Shown one piece after another: positions 55,642-64,000 of a stretch of 64,000 nt of DNA. The stretch spans positions 62,001 through 126,000 of the forward strand of contig NZ_JAIVAH010000029.1 of assembly GCF_020171745.1 (NCBI RefSeq), in the 5' to 3' direction. The stretch's first letter is position 1, and each line of letters starts with the position of its first letter. The notes under the pieces were generated by a model that saw only the letters and a list, made by a program, of their open reading frames with translations, was not told the DNA's origin and searched no databases. This DNA comes from Prescottella equi (lineage in GTDB: Bacteria > Actinomycetota > Actinomycetes > Mycobacteriales > Mycobacteriaceae). The position numbers were made by a program, and so were the translations under genes.

Positions 55642-56169
55642 ATGCGCAGCACGGCAGCAGCGCTCGGTGTGGGTGCCGCCGTGATCGCGATGACGGTCGT
55701 TCCCGGGTCGCTGGCGGGCACGGCGGCGGCAACCACCAGCGGGGCGACCGACGTGACCTTCGACATCACCGGGCTGAGCGGGCCGCTCGAACTGTCCGTT
55801 CCGCGCACGGTACGCATCGATTGGACCACGGGACAGGACAACGTCACCGGCACGATTCCCGCCTCCAGCGTGCGCGATCGTCGGAACGGCACCAACCGCT
55901 CGGTCACGGTATCGGCGTCGATTTCGGACGTCACCAACGGCACCACCACCATTCCCCGGGCCGGGGTCACCTACACGGCGGTCGGCTCGACCATGGGGCT
56001 GCGGAGCACCGGACCGCAGACGCTGAGCTCCGTGAAGGCCGTGGCGGGTATCTCCGCCCACAGTCGGCCGGACGTGACGTTCGTGTGGACCCCTTCGCTG
56101 CGCATCGATCTGCCCGCCGGTGTGACCGTCGGAAACTACAGTGCAACCCTGATCCAGTCCGCCGTGTAA
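55642..56169 (+). CDS. Secreted single-domain beta-sandwich protein (WxL-like)
   Basis: The 175-residue protein has a signal peptide (VVPGSLAGTAAATTSG, about 1-31). One all-beta domain follows (VTFDITGLSGPLELSVPRTVRID through LRIDLPAGVTVGNYSATLIQS). The C-terminal LPAGVTVGNYSATL strand resembles the closing strand of WxL surface domains, though no WxL motif itself is present. There are no cysteines. It is followed by a membrane-anchored DUF916-like gene, the classic partner of WxL proteins. The upstream gap holds a 12-bp palindrome, CGCTTCGAAGCG (55571-55582). The call rests on architecture and neighbour more than on sequence identity. Confidence 0.65.
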   Translation: MRSTAAALGVGAAVIAMTVVPGSLAGTAAATTSGATDVTFDITGLSGPLELSVPRTVRIDWTTGQDNVTGTIPASSVRDRRNGTNRSVTVSASISDVTNGTTTIPRAGVTYTAVGSTMGLRSTGPQTLSSVKAVAGISAHSRPDVTFVWTPSLRIDLPAGVTVGNYSATLIQSAV

Positions 56170-56197
56170 GTCGTCGGCAGCTCACGAAAGTCATTCC

Positions 56198-57205
56198 ATG
56201 CGTTCATTGTTGCGGAACCTTCTCGCACTCCTGGCTCTGCTCGCATCGTTCGTCGCCGCGTCGACGACGGTAGTGCACGCAGCTCCCCAGCTGCCGACCG
56301 GGACGATCGGCATCAAGGTTGTAGATCAACCGGTCGACCCTGCTGATCCGCGCACGCAGCACTACATCGTCGGCAATGTTTCTCCCGGCACCCCGATCCA
56401 GCGACATGTGCGGGTCTCGAACAACACTGGTCAGTCGCAGATGATCGATGTCTACGCCGGCGCGGCGTCCGAGTGGCGTGGACAGTTCACGACCGGAGAA
56501 CGCGGTACGGCCAACCGACTCACGGAATGGATCCGCCTCGACAGTCAGCGACTGCAACTGCCGAGCGGGCAGAGCGGTGACGTGACTGTGACGATCACCG
56601 TCCCCGCGGATGCGCCGGTGGGTACCCAGTACGCGGGTATCTTGGCGGCGCAGGCCGTCAACGGTGGCGTGGCGGCGGCATCCGAGGTCGGCATCCGCAC
56701 CTACGTGACGGTGGGCGCCGGGGCCGGGCAGATTGCGGATTTTCAGATCGACCGGCTCACCGGTGAACGTGATCCCGACGGCCGTGCCGTTGTTGTCGCC
56801 GATATCCGCAATACCGGCACACGGGCGCTCGACCTCGAGAGCGAACTGAACCTGTCGGGGCCGGCGAACATCGGCCCGATGCCGTCCGATCGTGTGCTCG
56901 TTCCCGCCGGCGGCGCCGGAAAGGTGCGCTTCCGGCTTCCTGTCGGCACTGATGTCTCGGACGGCCCCTGGCAGGCGCGTGTCACGTCTCGGGCCGCCTC
57001 CGTCGTCCGCGAACTCGACGGCGAGGTGACTTTCCCGACGCCGGATTCCGGCGGCAACGGATCGCTCGGCAGCCTCGGATCGTCCGGCGCGGGATCGTCG
57101 GGCTCCCCGCTGATGTGGGTCGGCGTCGCCGGCGCTGCCGCGGCGGCCATCGGGGCGATCGGGTGGACCATGCTGCAGCAGCAGAATCCGCCGGCGGTCC
57201 GCTGA
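56198..57205 (+). CDS. Membrane-anchored DUF916-like surface protein
   Basis: The protein has 335 residues. A signal peptide (to about residue 28, VVHAAP) is followed by an Ig-like domain. This domain contains VVDQPVDPADPRTQHYIVGNVSPGTPIQR, HVRVSNNTGQSQMIDVYAG and VTITVPADAPVGTQYAGIL, the pattern of DUF916 (WxL-interacting) proteins. A second beta domain follows. The C-terminus is a Gly/Ser linker (GNGSLGSLGSSGAGSSGS), one transmembrane helix (MWVGVAGAAAAAIGAIGW) and a short tail. It would hold the upstream secreted protein at the membrane. The 28-bp spacing makes the two one operon. Confidence 0.78.
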   Translation: MRSLLRNLLALLALLASFVAASTTVVHAAPQLPTGTIGIKVVDQPVDPADPRTQHYIVGNVSPGTPIQRHVRVSNNTGQSQMIDVYAGAASEWRGQFTTGERGTANRLTEWIRLDSQRLQLPSGQSGDVTVTITVPADAPVGTQYAGILAAQAVNGGVAAASEVGIRTYVTVGAGAGQIADFQIDRLTGERDPDGRAVVVADIRNTGTRALDLESELNLSGPANIGPMPSDRVLVPAGGAGKVRFRLPVGTDVSDGPWQARVTSRAASVVRELDGEVTFPTPDSGGNGSLGSLGSSGAGSSGSPLMWVGVAGAAAAAIGAIGWTMLQQQNPPAVR

Positions 57206-57206
57206 C

Positions 57207-57227
57207 GCTCAGCCGAGAGCGCTGAGC
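57207..57227 (+). terminator. Small hairpin after the DUF916-like gene
   Basis: A 7-bp stem (GCTCAGC 57207-57213 with GCTGAGC 57221-57227) has a 7-nt loop. It directly follows the stop codon and has no T-tract. Confidence 0.45.
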
Positions 57228-57403
57228 TGATCGAACTCGTCGTCGCCGAGTTCGATTGCCGGACGATGTCGCAAACGCATCGAAAGAACGTGCACGGGGT
57301 GCGGCCGAGCCTGGACGCGATCCTGCTGTTCACAAGACATGGATCGCGCCCTGATCCCTGTGACGGTGGCCACGGACGGGGTAGGTTGTGTGTAACTCGA
57401 AAT

Positions 57404-57417
57404 CTACTCACCAGTAG
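57404..57417. promoter_or_regulatory. Inverted repeat CTACT-CACC-AGTAG before the aldehyde dehydrogenase
   Basis: Perfect 5-bp arms lie 11 bp upstream of the ATG at 57428 and overlap its ribosome site (TAGGAG). A protein bound here would block translation or transcription start. It is a common size for TetR/MarR sites, but the regulator is not in this window. Confidence 0.4.
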
Positions 57418-57427
57418 GAGTACGAAA

Positions 57428-58981
57428 ATGCCTGCTCCGTCCGCGGCGACGTTCGCCCGCCTCGCCGATCTCATTGCCATCCCGGACGCCGCGGACCGCG
57501 CGACCCGTCCGGTCGTGGAGGCGTTCACCGGTCGCGAGCTCGCGACCGTGCCGATCGGCACCGCGGCCGATGCGCTCGCCGCGATCGAGCGGGCCCGGGT
57601 GGCGCAGAAGGCGTGGGAGAAGCGATCCCCGGTCGAGCGGGCCGAGGTGTTCCTCCGCTACCGCGACCTGGTGCTCGAACACAAGGACGCGCTGATGGAC
57701 ATGGCGCAGGCCGAGACCGGCAAGTCCCGCGCCTCCGCGCAGGAGGAGGTCCTCGACATCGCGATGACCTCCCGCTACTACGCACGCCTCGCCCCGAAGT
57801 TGCTGCGTCCCAGCCGGGTCCAGGGCATGCTGCCGGGGCTCACCAAGACCGTCGTCCGGCACCACGCGAAGGGCGTCGTCGGCGTCATCTCGCCGTGGAA
57901 TTACCCGATGACGCTGGCGGTGTCCGACGCGATCGCGGCACTGCTCGCCGGTAATGCCGTCGTGATCAAGCCGGACAGCCAGACGCCGTACTGCGCGCTC
58001 GCGTGTGCCGAACTGCTGTACCAGGCGGGCCTGCCCCGCGACCTCTTCGCGGTGGTGCCCGGCCCCGGTTCGGTCGTCGGCACCGCGCTGGTGGAAAACA
58101 CCGACTACCTGATGTTCACCGGCTCCACCGCTACCGGACGCCTCCTCGCGGAGCAGGCCGGGCGGCGGCTCATCGGCTTCTCCGCCGAGCTGGGCGGCAA
58201 GAACCCGATGATCGTGGCGAAGGGCGCGAACCTGCGTGAGGTCACCGACGCCGCCGTCCGCGCATGCTTCTCGAACTCCGGCCAGCTGTGCATCTCGGTC
58301 GAGCGGATCTACGTCGAGGAAGCGATCGCTCCCGAGTTCACGCGGATGTTCGGCGAGCGGGTCCGGAACATGAGCCTGGCACCCGGCTACGAGTTCGGCA
58401 TCGAGATGGGCAGCCTCGTCTCCGAGGACCAGGTCAAGACCGTGTCCGGCCACGTCGACGACGCGGTCGCAAAGGGCGCCACCGTCGTCGCGGGCGGCAA
58501 GGCGCGTCCCGACCTGGGTCCGCTGTTCTACGAGGCCACCGTGCTCACCGGTGTGACTCCCGAGATGGAGTGCTACGCGAACGAGACGTTCGGGCCGCTC
58601 GTCTCGATCTACCCGGTGGCCGACGTCGAGGAGGCGATCGCACGCGCCAACGACACCGACTACGGGCTCAATGCGAGCGTGTGGGCGGGCAGCCACGCCG
58701 AGGGCGAGGCCATCGCCGCCCGTGTCATGGCCGGCACCGTCAACGTCGACGAGGGCTACGGCCCCACCTGGGGCAGCACCGCCGCCCCGATGGGCGGCAT
58801 GGGGGTGTCCGGCGTCGGACGCCGGCACGGCGCCGAGGGCCTGCTCAAGTACACGGAATCGCAGACCGTCGCGACCACCCGGGTCGTCAATCTCGGTGGC
58901 CCGCGGTGGCTTCCGGCCAAGGTGTGGGCCAAGCTGCTGCCGCCGTTCATCAAGGCGATGAAGTTCGTGCCGGGACGCTGA
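57428..58981 (+). CDS. gabD2: Succinic semialdehyde dehydrogenase, GabD2-like
   Basis: The 517-residue aldehyde dehydrogenase of the GabD2 group has SPWNYPMTLAVSDAIAAL, KPDSQTPYCALACAELLY, FTGSTATGR, SAELGGKNPM with Glu254 as general base, and Cys288 in SGQLCISVE as nucleophile. The actinobacterial succinate-semialdehyde dehydrogenases share this GMGVSGVGRRHGAEG C-terminal region. It would oxidise succinic semialdehyde to succinate (GABA shunt or alternative TCA route). Neither a GABA transaminase nor a 2-oxoglutarate decarboxylase gene is nearby. The ATG at 57428 has AGGAG eight bases upstream. Confidence 0.85.
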   Translation: MPAPSAATFARLADLIAIPDAADRATRPVVEAFTGRELATVPIGTAADALAAIERARVAQKAWEKRSPVERAEVFLRYRDLVLEHKDALMDMAQAETGKSRASAQEEVLDIAMTSRYYARLAPKLLRPSRVQGMLPGLTKTVVRHHAKGVVGVISPWNYPMTLAVSDAIAALLAGNAVVIKPDSQTPYCALACAELLYQAGLPRDLFAVVPGPGSVVGTALVENTDYLMFTGSTATGRLLAEQAGRRLIGFSAELGGKNPMIVAKGANLREVTDAAVRACFSNSGQLCISVERIYVEEAIAPEFTRMFGERVRNMSLAPGYEFGIEMGSLVSEDQVKTVSGHVDDAVAKGATVVAGGKARPDLGPLFYEATVLTGVTPEMECYANETFGPLVSIYPVADVEEAIARANDTDYGLNASVWAGSHAEGEAIAARVMAGTVNVDEGYGPTWGSTAAPMGGMGVSGVGRRHGAEGLLKYTESQTVATTRVVNLGGPRWLPAKVWAKLLPPFIKAMKFVPGR

Positions 58982-59042
58982 CCCAGCACCTCTCACGCCG
59001 CCGGGCCGCCCGATCGTCTGGGCGAACACTCGATCGGGAAAT

Positions 59043-59068
59043 GGCCCGGCCCCCGAGGAGCCCGGGCC
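59043..59068 (+). terminator. GC hairpin after gabD2
   Basis: A 7-bp stem (59043-59049 with 59062-59068) lies 62 bp after the aldehyde dehydrogenase gene. No T-tract follows. It is a weak terminator candidate. Confidence 0.4.
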
Positions 59069-59188
59069 GAGCGGATCCGCGGCCGGTTCGTTGGATCTGT
59101 TCGAGTCGATCGTCGGCATTCTGTCGACAGTTCGTTAGGTTCGCGCACTAGCTCTTGCATTCGGTTTCGACCCGTTAGTCTCTTTCCT

Positions 59189-59845
59189 GTGAAAGAGACC
59201 GCATGGGTGCGTCGGGCACTCGTGGTCGAGGACCAGCCGCTGATGCGCTCCCTCGTGGCCGATGCGCTGCGGCACGCCGGGTTCGAGGTCCACGACCGGC
59301 CGTCCGCGTCGACCGCGCTCGCCGATCTCGACGAGATCGACCCGGACGTTCTGGTCACCGACATCGACCTCGGATCGCGGCCCAACGGGATGGAGATGGC
59401 GACGATCGTCCACGCCCGGGCGCCGCACTGCGCGACGGTGTTCCTCACGAACTACCCGCGGGCGGGAATCGCTCCGGGTGAGGGCGTTCCGGTGGGATCG
59501 GTGTTCCTGGACAAGGTCGAACTCGAGTCCGTCGAGCAACTGGTGGCGGCGGTGGAATCCGCGCTGGCGGAGAAGCCGCTGCCACCTCGGCGCGTGCCGG
59601 ACGGTCCCGACGCCGCCCTCGGGCACCTCACCCGCACCCAACTCGATGTGCTGCGCTGCATCGCGCTCGGGTGGTCCAATGCGGAGATCGCCCGGCGTCG
59701 CGAGTCGAGCCTGCGCAGCGTCGAGAAGATGGTGACCCGTACCTTCGACGCGCTCGGGGTCAACCACAACCCCGACCTGAATCCGCGGGTCGCGGCGGCG
59801 CAGCTGTACGTCCGCCGCTTCGGAATGCCGACGGCGACAGAGTGA
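59189..59845 (+). CDS. LuxR-family (NarL-type) response regulator
   Basis: The 218-residue protein has a receiver domain with the acidic pair (VVEDQPLMRS), the phospho-acceptor Asp58 (VLVTDIDLG) and the Lys of VFLDKVE. A C-terminal GerE/LuxR helix-turn-helix follows (LTRTQLDVLRCIALGWSNAEIARR, about 150-173). The DNA-binding helix has RSVEKMVTR. The start is a GTG at 59189. The stop overlaps the start of the sensor gene (GTGA), so it is the response partner of that kinase. Its target genes are unknown; self-control or the adjacent GAP-family gene is possible. Confidence 0.9.
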   Translation: MKETAWVRRALVVEDQPLMRSLVADALRHAGFEVHDRPSASTALADLDEIDPDVLVTDIDLGSRPNGMEMATIVHARAPHCATVFLTNYPRAGIAPGEGVPVGSVFLDKVELESVEQLVAAVESALAEKPLPPRRVPDGPDAALGHLTRTQLDVLRCIALGWSNAEIARRRESSLRSVEKMVTRTFDALGVNHNPDLNPRVAAAQLYVRRFGMPTATE

Positions 59846-61581
59846 GTCGTCGGTTTCCCTGGGTGGCGCGGATCGGCGGCAGCTCCGCCGTCACGCGCTG
59901 GTCGTGGATTCTGACCGCCCCGTTCGCCGTCACGGTGATGGGCAGCTACATCACCGCACGCAGCCCGCGGGACTGGCCGTCCTACTTCGCTGTCGCGGTC
60001 ATGGTGCACATGATCATGGGCGTCGCTCTGCTGGTTGCCTGGCTCACGGTGCTCAGGCCGGATCGCCCGCGGCCACGTGTGGGCGTGGCACTGCTCGTAT
60101 TCGCGGCCCTCGGCGCCTGCCGACCGTTCCTTCTCGACGCACTGTTGGTGTTCAACGGTTTCCCCACCGACGACAGGTCGATCTGGATTCGGCTGTTCAT
60201 CAACATGATCACCGGGGTGGTGGCGCTGTCGCTGGTCGCGATCCTCGTGGACTCGGTTCGCGAGCACAACGCGACGATGCAGCGGCTGCGGTCCGCCCGC
60301 GCGGCGCTCGACGAGCAGCGGCGCGTCGACGAGGAGTACCTCGCGGGGCTGGGGCGACGTTACGCCGATGATCTGGCGGCGCAGATCGATTCGGCGCTCG
60401 CCGCATCGGACCGGGTCGGTATCGACTCGGTGGGCGGGGCGCGCCTGCTGCGGGAGATCTCGGAGGACATCGTCCGGCCGATGAGCCACGCCCTGTTCGA
60501 CGACGTCACCCCGCTGCCGCAGCGCAGTGTCGAACTCCCGGTGCTGACCCTGGGCGAACGCCTGCGCGGGGTGCTGCAGGCGGTGCGCCCGGCCCCGCTC
60601 GCGCTGCCGGTGCTGCTGTACACGGCGGTCGTCCTGACGTATCTCGTTACCAGTTACGGCGTGCGCGAGACGGTGTTGCAGGTCGGCGCCGGGCTCATCG
60701 TGTGCATCTCGGGCAACTGGGTCGTGGAGAAGGTGGCGGTGCGGATCGAGGGCGCGACCGCGCGGATCCTGTTCCTGACGGTCGCGTACAGCGCCGTCGC
60801 AGCGGTCACCGCGGTGGCGTTCTGGCTGATCCTCGGCGGCGTCGGGTTCCCGCCGGCGTTCGTCCTTCCCGGTATCGCGTTCTATCCGTTCGCCGCCCTC
60901 GCGATGTGTCTGATCCGGGCCGCGAACGACCAACGCGCGCTGGAAGAGCAGCAGCTCGCGACGGCGCTCGCCGAGCAGAGCCACCTGTCGGCGGAGGTGC
61001 ACGGGCGGGTGGTGGCGGCACGCCGCCGGCTCGCGCACGTCCTGCACTCGTCGGTGCAGGGCGAACTGGTGGCAGCGGCACTGCTGATGCGCGGTGCCAC
61101 GACGGCGCCGGATCGCTCCGCCGGCCGGCCGTCGGTGGAGGTGACGGTGTCGGAGATCCTCGATCGGGTGCTCGACGAGGTGGCCCGCGAGGAGATGCGT
61201 CCCCGGATCCCCACCTCCGACGCCGACCAGCAGATCACCGAACTGGTCGCGATGTGGTCGTCCGCGGTGCCGGTGCTCACCGACATCGACCCCGATGTCT
61301 GGCCGCTGCTGTCGGCGAGTCCGGTGCGGCTCGAGCACGCGATCGACGTCCTCTCCGAGGGCTTCACCAACGCGATCCGGCACGGAACGGGCGGGACGCT
61401 GCACCTGACGATGGTCGTCAACCCGCGGACATCGGTTATCTGCATCGGGATTCGCTCTCCGGGGAGGATCTCTCGTGATGCCGGGGACGGGGTGGGCCTG
61501 ACCACGCTGGCCGAGAAGGTCGGCACTGCTGAACTGGTCCAGGAGCATGGGTCGGTGCTGCTCTCCGTCCGCCTGGACTGA
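59842..61581 (+). CDS. Membrane sensor histidine kinase with two membrane blocks
   Basis: The protein has 579 residues. Two hydrophobic blocks (about 18-145, four helices; about 235-345, four helices) are separated by a cytoplasmic helical segment (about 150-225). The kinase region contains AHVLHSSVQGEL (His402 as likely phospho-acceptor). An N-box, EGFTNAIRHGTGG, and a GDGVGLTTL glycine motif identify a HATPase. The H-box is atypical for HisKA_3, with Ser-Ser after the His instead of Asp. The signal is unknown, and the double block is unusual. It is coupled to the LuxR gene by a GTGA overlap. Confidence 0.82.
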   Translation: MSRRFPWVARIGGSSAVTRWSWILTAPFAVTVMGSYITARSPRDWPSYFAVAVMVHMIMGVALLVAWLTVLRPDRPRPRVGVALLVFAALGACRPFLLDALLVFNGFPTDDRSIWIRLFINMITGVVALSLVAILVDSVREHNATMQRLRSARAALDEQRRVDEEYLAGLGRRYADDLAAQIDSALAASDRVGIDSVGGARLLREISEDIVRPMSHALFDDVTPLPQRSVELPVLTLGERLRGVLQAVRPAPLALPVLLYTAVVLTYLVTSYGVRETVLQVGAGLIVCISGNWVVEKVAVRIEGATARILFLTVAYSAVAAVTAVAFWLILGGVGFPPAFVLPGIAFYPFAALAMCLIRAANDQRALEEQQLATALAEQSHLSAEVHGRVVAARRRLAHVLHSSVQGELVAAALLMRGATTAPDRSAGRPSVEVTVSEILDRVLDEVAREEMRPRIPTSDADQQITELVAMWSSAVPVLTDIDPDVWPLLSASPVRLEHAIDVLSEGFTNAIRHGTGGTLHLTMVVNPRTSVICIGIRSPGRISRDAGDGVGLTTLAEKVGTAELVQEHGSVLLSVRLD

Positions 61582-61752
61582 CCGCCCTCCCGCCGACTGT
61601 GTCGGCCGTCACGGCAGGTTGTCGCAATACCCGAACGTCCACCGGGACCGCCGAATCGGTGCTCCTAACGTTCCTCTCGGATGCCGGCCACGACAGCCGA
61701 CGAGCTGACGGACGGCTCGCGCATCCCGCGTGACGAAGGGACGTGAGCCGAT

Positions 61753-62430
61753 ATGGGACACACAGCGACGCAACTGATTCCAATCGCACTCGGCATGATC
61801 GTCAGCCCGATCCCGATCGCTGCCCTGATCGCGATTCTGCTGTCCGCGCGCGCCAAGGCGAATGCGTTCGCGTTCACGGCCACTGCAGTGGCGGCCTCGG
61901 CCGTCATCGTCGGAGTCGTCGCCGCGACCACCAAGACCAGCGCCGCCGACGCCGGCAGTGCCGCCCATCCGACCCAGCTGATCTTCGCGACCGTGTTCGG
62001 CCTCGCCTTCCTGGTGCTGGCCGCGCTCAGCTGGCGGGGTCGCCCCCGCAACGGCGCCCCGGCCGCGATGCCGAGCTGGATGGCGCAGATCGACACCATG
62101 AAGCCCGGTCGCGCCGCGGTGCTCAGCCTGCTGCTCACCGTGCCGAATGCCAAGAACCTGCCCCTCGAGCTCAAGGCCGGTGCCCTCATCGCGGAGGGGC
62201 ACCTGCCCCTGGCCCACGCCGCCGCGCTCATCGCCGGTTTCGCCGTCCTCGGCGGGCTGGGTCTGATCGCGCTGGCCGTCCTCGCCGCCGTTCCCTCGAA
62301 GCGGGTGACCGCGGCGCTGGGTGTGGTCAAGGAGGAACTGATCCGGCACAACGCCGCCATCATGACCGTGCTGTTCGTTCTTCTTGCGGGCCTGCAGGTT
62401 TCGCACATCGTCACCGCGCTCACCGTGTGA
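61753..62430 (+). CDS. GAP/Sap-family membrane protein
   Basis: The 225-residue membrane protein has six hydrophobic helices. LIPIALGMIVSPIPIAALIAILL begins it, with an MIVSPIPIAA motif typical of the Sap (sulfolipid/peptidoglycolipid addressing) protein family, and LSLLLTVPNAKNLPL lies in the middle. Sap-like proteins are thought to help move complex lipids across the membrane in mycobacteria. There is no polyketide synthase or lipid-synthesis gene nearby. A GCCGAC-tgt-GTCGGC hairpin (61592-61606) separates it from the kinase gene upstream. Confidence 0.78.
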   Translation: MGHTATQLIPIALGMIVSPIPIAALIAILLSARAKANAFAFTATAVAASAVIVGVVAATTKTSAADAGSAAHPTQLIFATVFGLAFLVLAALSWRGRPRNGAPAAMPSWMAQIDTMKPGRAAVLSLLLTVPNAKNLPLELKAGALIAEGHLPLAHAAALIAGFAVLGGLGLIALAVLAAVPSKRVTAALGVVKEELIRHNAAIMTVLFVLLAGLQVSHIVTALTV

Positions 62431-62456
62431 ACGCATCGAACCGGAGGAGGAGAGAA

Positions 62457-64000
62457 ATGACCAACGTTGCCCCCCAGGCCGATACGGCCATCATCCAGAC
62501 GACCTACGGACCGGTGCGCGGCACCCACGACGGCCCCGTCGCGGTATGGAAGGGCATCCGCTACGCGGCCGCTCCGACCGGTGTTCGTCGCTTCTGTGCG
62601 CCGGTGCCCCCGCAGCCGTGGACCGAGGTGTTCGACGCGGATCGGTTCGGACCGGTGGGGCCGCAGAGTGCCATGCCGGGAATGTCGCTCGGCGACGACG
62701 TCCGTCAGGACGAGGACTGCCTGTCGCTCAACGTGTGGGCGCCGACCACGGGCGCGGCGAACAAGCCGGTGATGCTGTGGATCCACGGCGGTGCCTACTT
62801 CCGCGGGGCGTCGAGCCAGCCCGTCTACGACGGTCGGGCGCTCGCCGAGAACGGCGACGTCGTGGTCGTCACCATCAACTACCGTCTCGGTGTGTTCGGG
62901 TTCGTCGACTTCTCGTCGCTGAGCAACGACCGCCAGCGCTTCGACACCAACGTCGCGATGCAGGACATGCTCGCCGCGCTGCGTTGGGTACAGGCGAACA
63001 TCGCGGCCTTCGGGGGCGACCCGGACCGGGTCACGGTGTTCGGGGAGTCGGCCGGGGGCGGCGCGGTGACCACGCTGATGACGATGCCGTCGGCGCGTGG
63101 GTTGTTCCACCGTGCGATCGCCGAGAGTTCGCCGGCCACGTCGGTGTACAACCAGGAGCGTGCGGCGCATGTGGCACAGCTGTTCCTCGAAATCCTCGGT
63201 GGGGCCGACGATCCCGTCGAGCGTCTGCTCACCGCGAGCACCGACGAGTTGCTGGCCGCGTCGGACGCGCTGTTCGCGCGCATCCCCACCGACACCCCCG
63301 GGACGCTCGCATTCGGGCCGGTCGTGGACGGGGACCTGCTGCCCGACTACCCGGTGAACGCGTACTGGAACGGCACCGCTCTGCGTGTCCCGCTCCTGAT
63401 CGGCACGAACAAGGACGAGGCGTCGCTGTTCAAGCTGATGAAGTCGCCGCTCATGCCGCTCGACCCCGACGTCATCCGCGGCATGTTCGCGGAGATCGCG
63501 GCCGAGCACCCGGACGTGGATTTCCCCGATCAGGCGCGGATCGAGTCGGCCTATTCGGGGCTCGCCACGAAGAGCGACGCGATGGGCCTCACCCGGGACT
63601 TCGGCTTCCGGCTCCCCACGCTGTGGATCGTGGAGGCGCACAGCCGCTATGCCCCGACGTGGCTCTACCGGTTCGACTACGCGACCCCGATGCTCAAGGC
63701 GCTCAAGATCGGTGCAACACATGCCACCGAACTGCCCTACGTGTTCGGCAACATCGCACACGGGCCCAAGGAGATCACCTACCTGTTGGGCGGACTGTCC
63801 ACCGGACGGAAGGTGTCGGAGCGGATGCAGCACCGGTGGCTCGCGTTCGCCACGACCGGAACTCCCGTCGGTATCGAGGGGGAACCGGAGTGGAACGCCT
63901 ACGACCGTGACGGACGTTCCACACTGGTGATCGACAAGCACGACGCGGTCGTCGCCGATCTCGACGGACCGCTTCGTGCAGCCTGGGGCGAACAGGTCAT
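62457..64000 (+). CDS. Type-B carboxylesterase, C-terminus cut by window edge
   Basis: About 514 codons are visible from the ATG at 62457 (GGAGGAGG upstream). The sequence shows the type-B family hallmarks: VRGTHDGPVAVWKGIRYAA, EDCLSLNVWAP, LWIHGGAYFRGA, GDPDRVTVFGESAGG with Ser198 as nucleophile, LIGTNKDEAS with the catalytic Glu, and ATHATELPYVFG with the catalytic His. The enzyme should hydrolyse esters of small acids or drugs. No signal peptide is seen, so it is cytoplasmic. It is 26 bp after the GAP-family gene and may be in the same transcript. Only the extreme C-terminus is missing. Confidence 0.9.
   Translation, partial: MTNVAPQADTAIIQTTYGPVRGTHDGPVAVWKGIRYAAAPTGVRRFCAPVPPQPWTEVFDADRFGPVGPQSAMPGMSLGDDVRQDEDCLSLNVWAPTTGAANKPVMLWIHGGAYFRGASSQPVYDGRALAENGDVVVVTINYRLGVFGFVDFSSLSNDRQRFDTNVAMQDMLAALRWVQANIAAFGGDPDRVTVFGESAGGGAVTTLMTMPSARGLFHRAIAESSPATSVYNQERAAHVAQLFLEILGGADDPVERLLTASTDELLAASDALFARIPTDTPGTLAFGPVVDGDLLPDYPVNAYWNGTALRVPLLIGTNKDEASLFKLMKSPLMPLDPDVIRGMFAEIAAEHPDVDFPDQARIESAYSGLATKSDAMGLTRDFGFRLPTLWIVEAHSRYAPTWLYRFDYATPMLKALKIGATHATELPYVFGNIAHGPKEITYLLGGLSTGRKVSERMQHRWLAFATTGTPVGIEGEPEWNAYDRDGRSTLVIDKHDAVVADLDGPLRAAWGEQV

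Noticed and set aside
57404-59119. A 571-codon minus-strand frame opposite the aldehyde dehydrogenase
   Set aside because: Antisense shadow with compositionally biased residues. The plus-strand enzyme has full motifs.

Overview
The window is high-GC DNA with GTG starts, overlapping ATGA/GTGA operon junctions and mycolata-type families: a two-domain LysX, a Culp-type cutinase, a DUF732 lipoprotein, FadD15- and FadD19-like ligases and an Sap/GAP-like membrane protein. It fits a chromosomal segment of a Rhodococcus-like member of the Mycobacteriales. I saw no rRNA, tRNA, insertion sequence, prophage or CRISPR array. Both ends cut a gene: an FAD monooxygenase on the left and a type-B carboxylesterase on the right.

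Layout. 1-8.7 kb: FAD monooxygenase fragment, secreted seven-bladed YVTN propeller, then gltBD (glutamate synthase) closed by a strong hairpin terminator. 8.8-15.5 kb: an exported-protein island with two Ig-like repeat proteins, a cutinase, a DUF732 lipoprotein and a Ser/Gly-tailed secreted protein. 15.5-19.6 kb: a TetR/FAD-dehydrogenase/SDR operon with a palindrome in the divergent promoter, plus two small cytoplasmic enzymes. 19.6-21.8 kb: a secreted CocE/S15-type hydrolase bracketed by two copies of a hairpin element. 21.8-33.9 kb: lysX with a DUF998 membrane partner, an S4 protein, a membrane-anchored YedY/sulfite-oxidase-like protein, an alpha/beta-hydrolase-cyclase fusion, a GntR/FAD-oxidase pair with a palindrome between them, a hydrolase, rraA and a small membrane protein.

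33.9-47.6 kb is the most interesting part. A KstR2-like TetR gene, two TIM-barrel (xylose-isomerase-like) genes, a stand-alone ACAD10/11-type kinase, IpdA/IpdB/IpdC-like genes, an SDR, a MaoC pair, a quinone-oxidoreductase-like MDR, an ACAD11-type acyl-CoA dehydrogenase, an orphan substrate-binding lipoprotein and an acyl-CoA ligase lie together. Three near-identical 18-bp sites (consensus GYAKCAAACATTTGCTAC) sit exactly at its three promoter regions. The core of these sites looks like the published KstR2 box with one symmetric base change. I read the region as one regulon for a CoA-dependent catabolic pathway. It would combine phosphorylation-assisted removal of a hydroxyl group (as in LvaA/LvaC and ACAD10/11) with steroid-ring-type C-C hydrolysis (IpdAB). 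The substrate is unknown.

47.6-64 kb: a FadD15-like ligase, an uncharacterised protein, a TetR-controlled ABC-2 exporter operon, a FadD19-like ligase, an exported pair resembling WxL/DUF916 surface proteins, a GabD2-like succinic semialdehyde dehydrogenase, a two-component system with an unusual membrane kinase, a GAP-family membrane protein and the truncated carboxylesterase.
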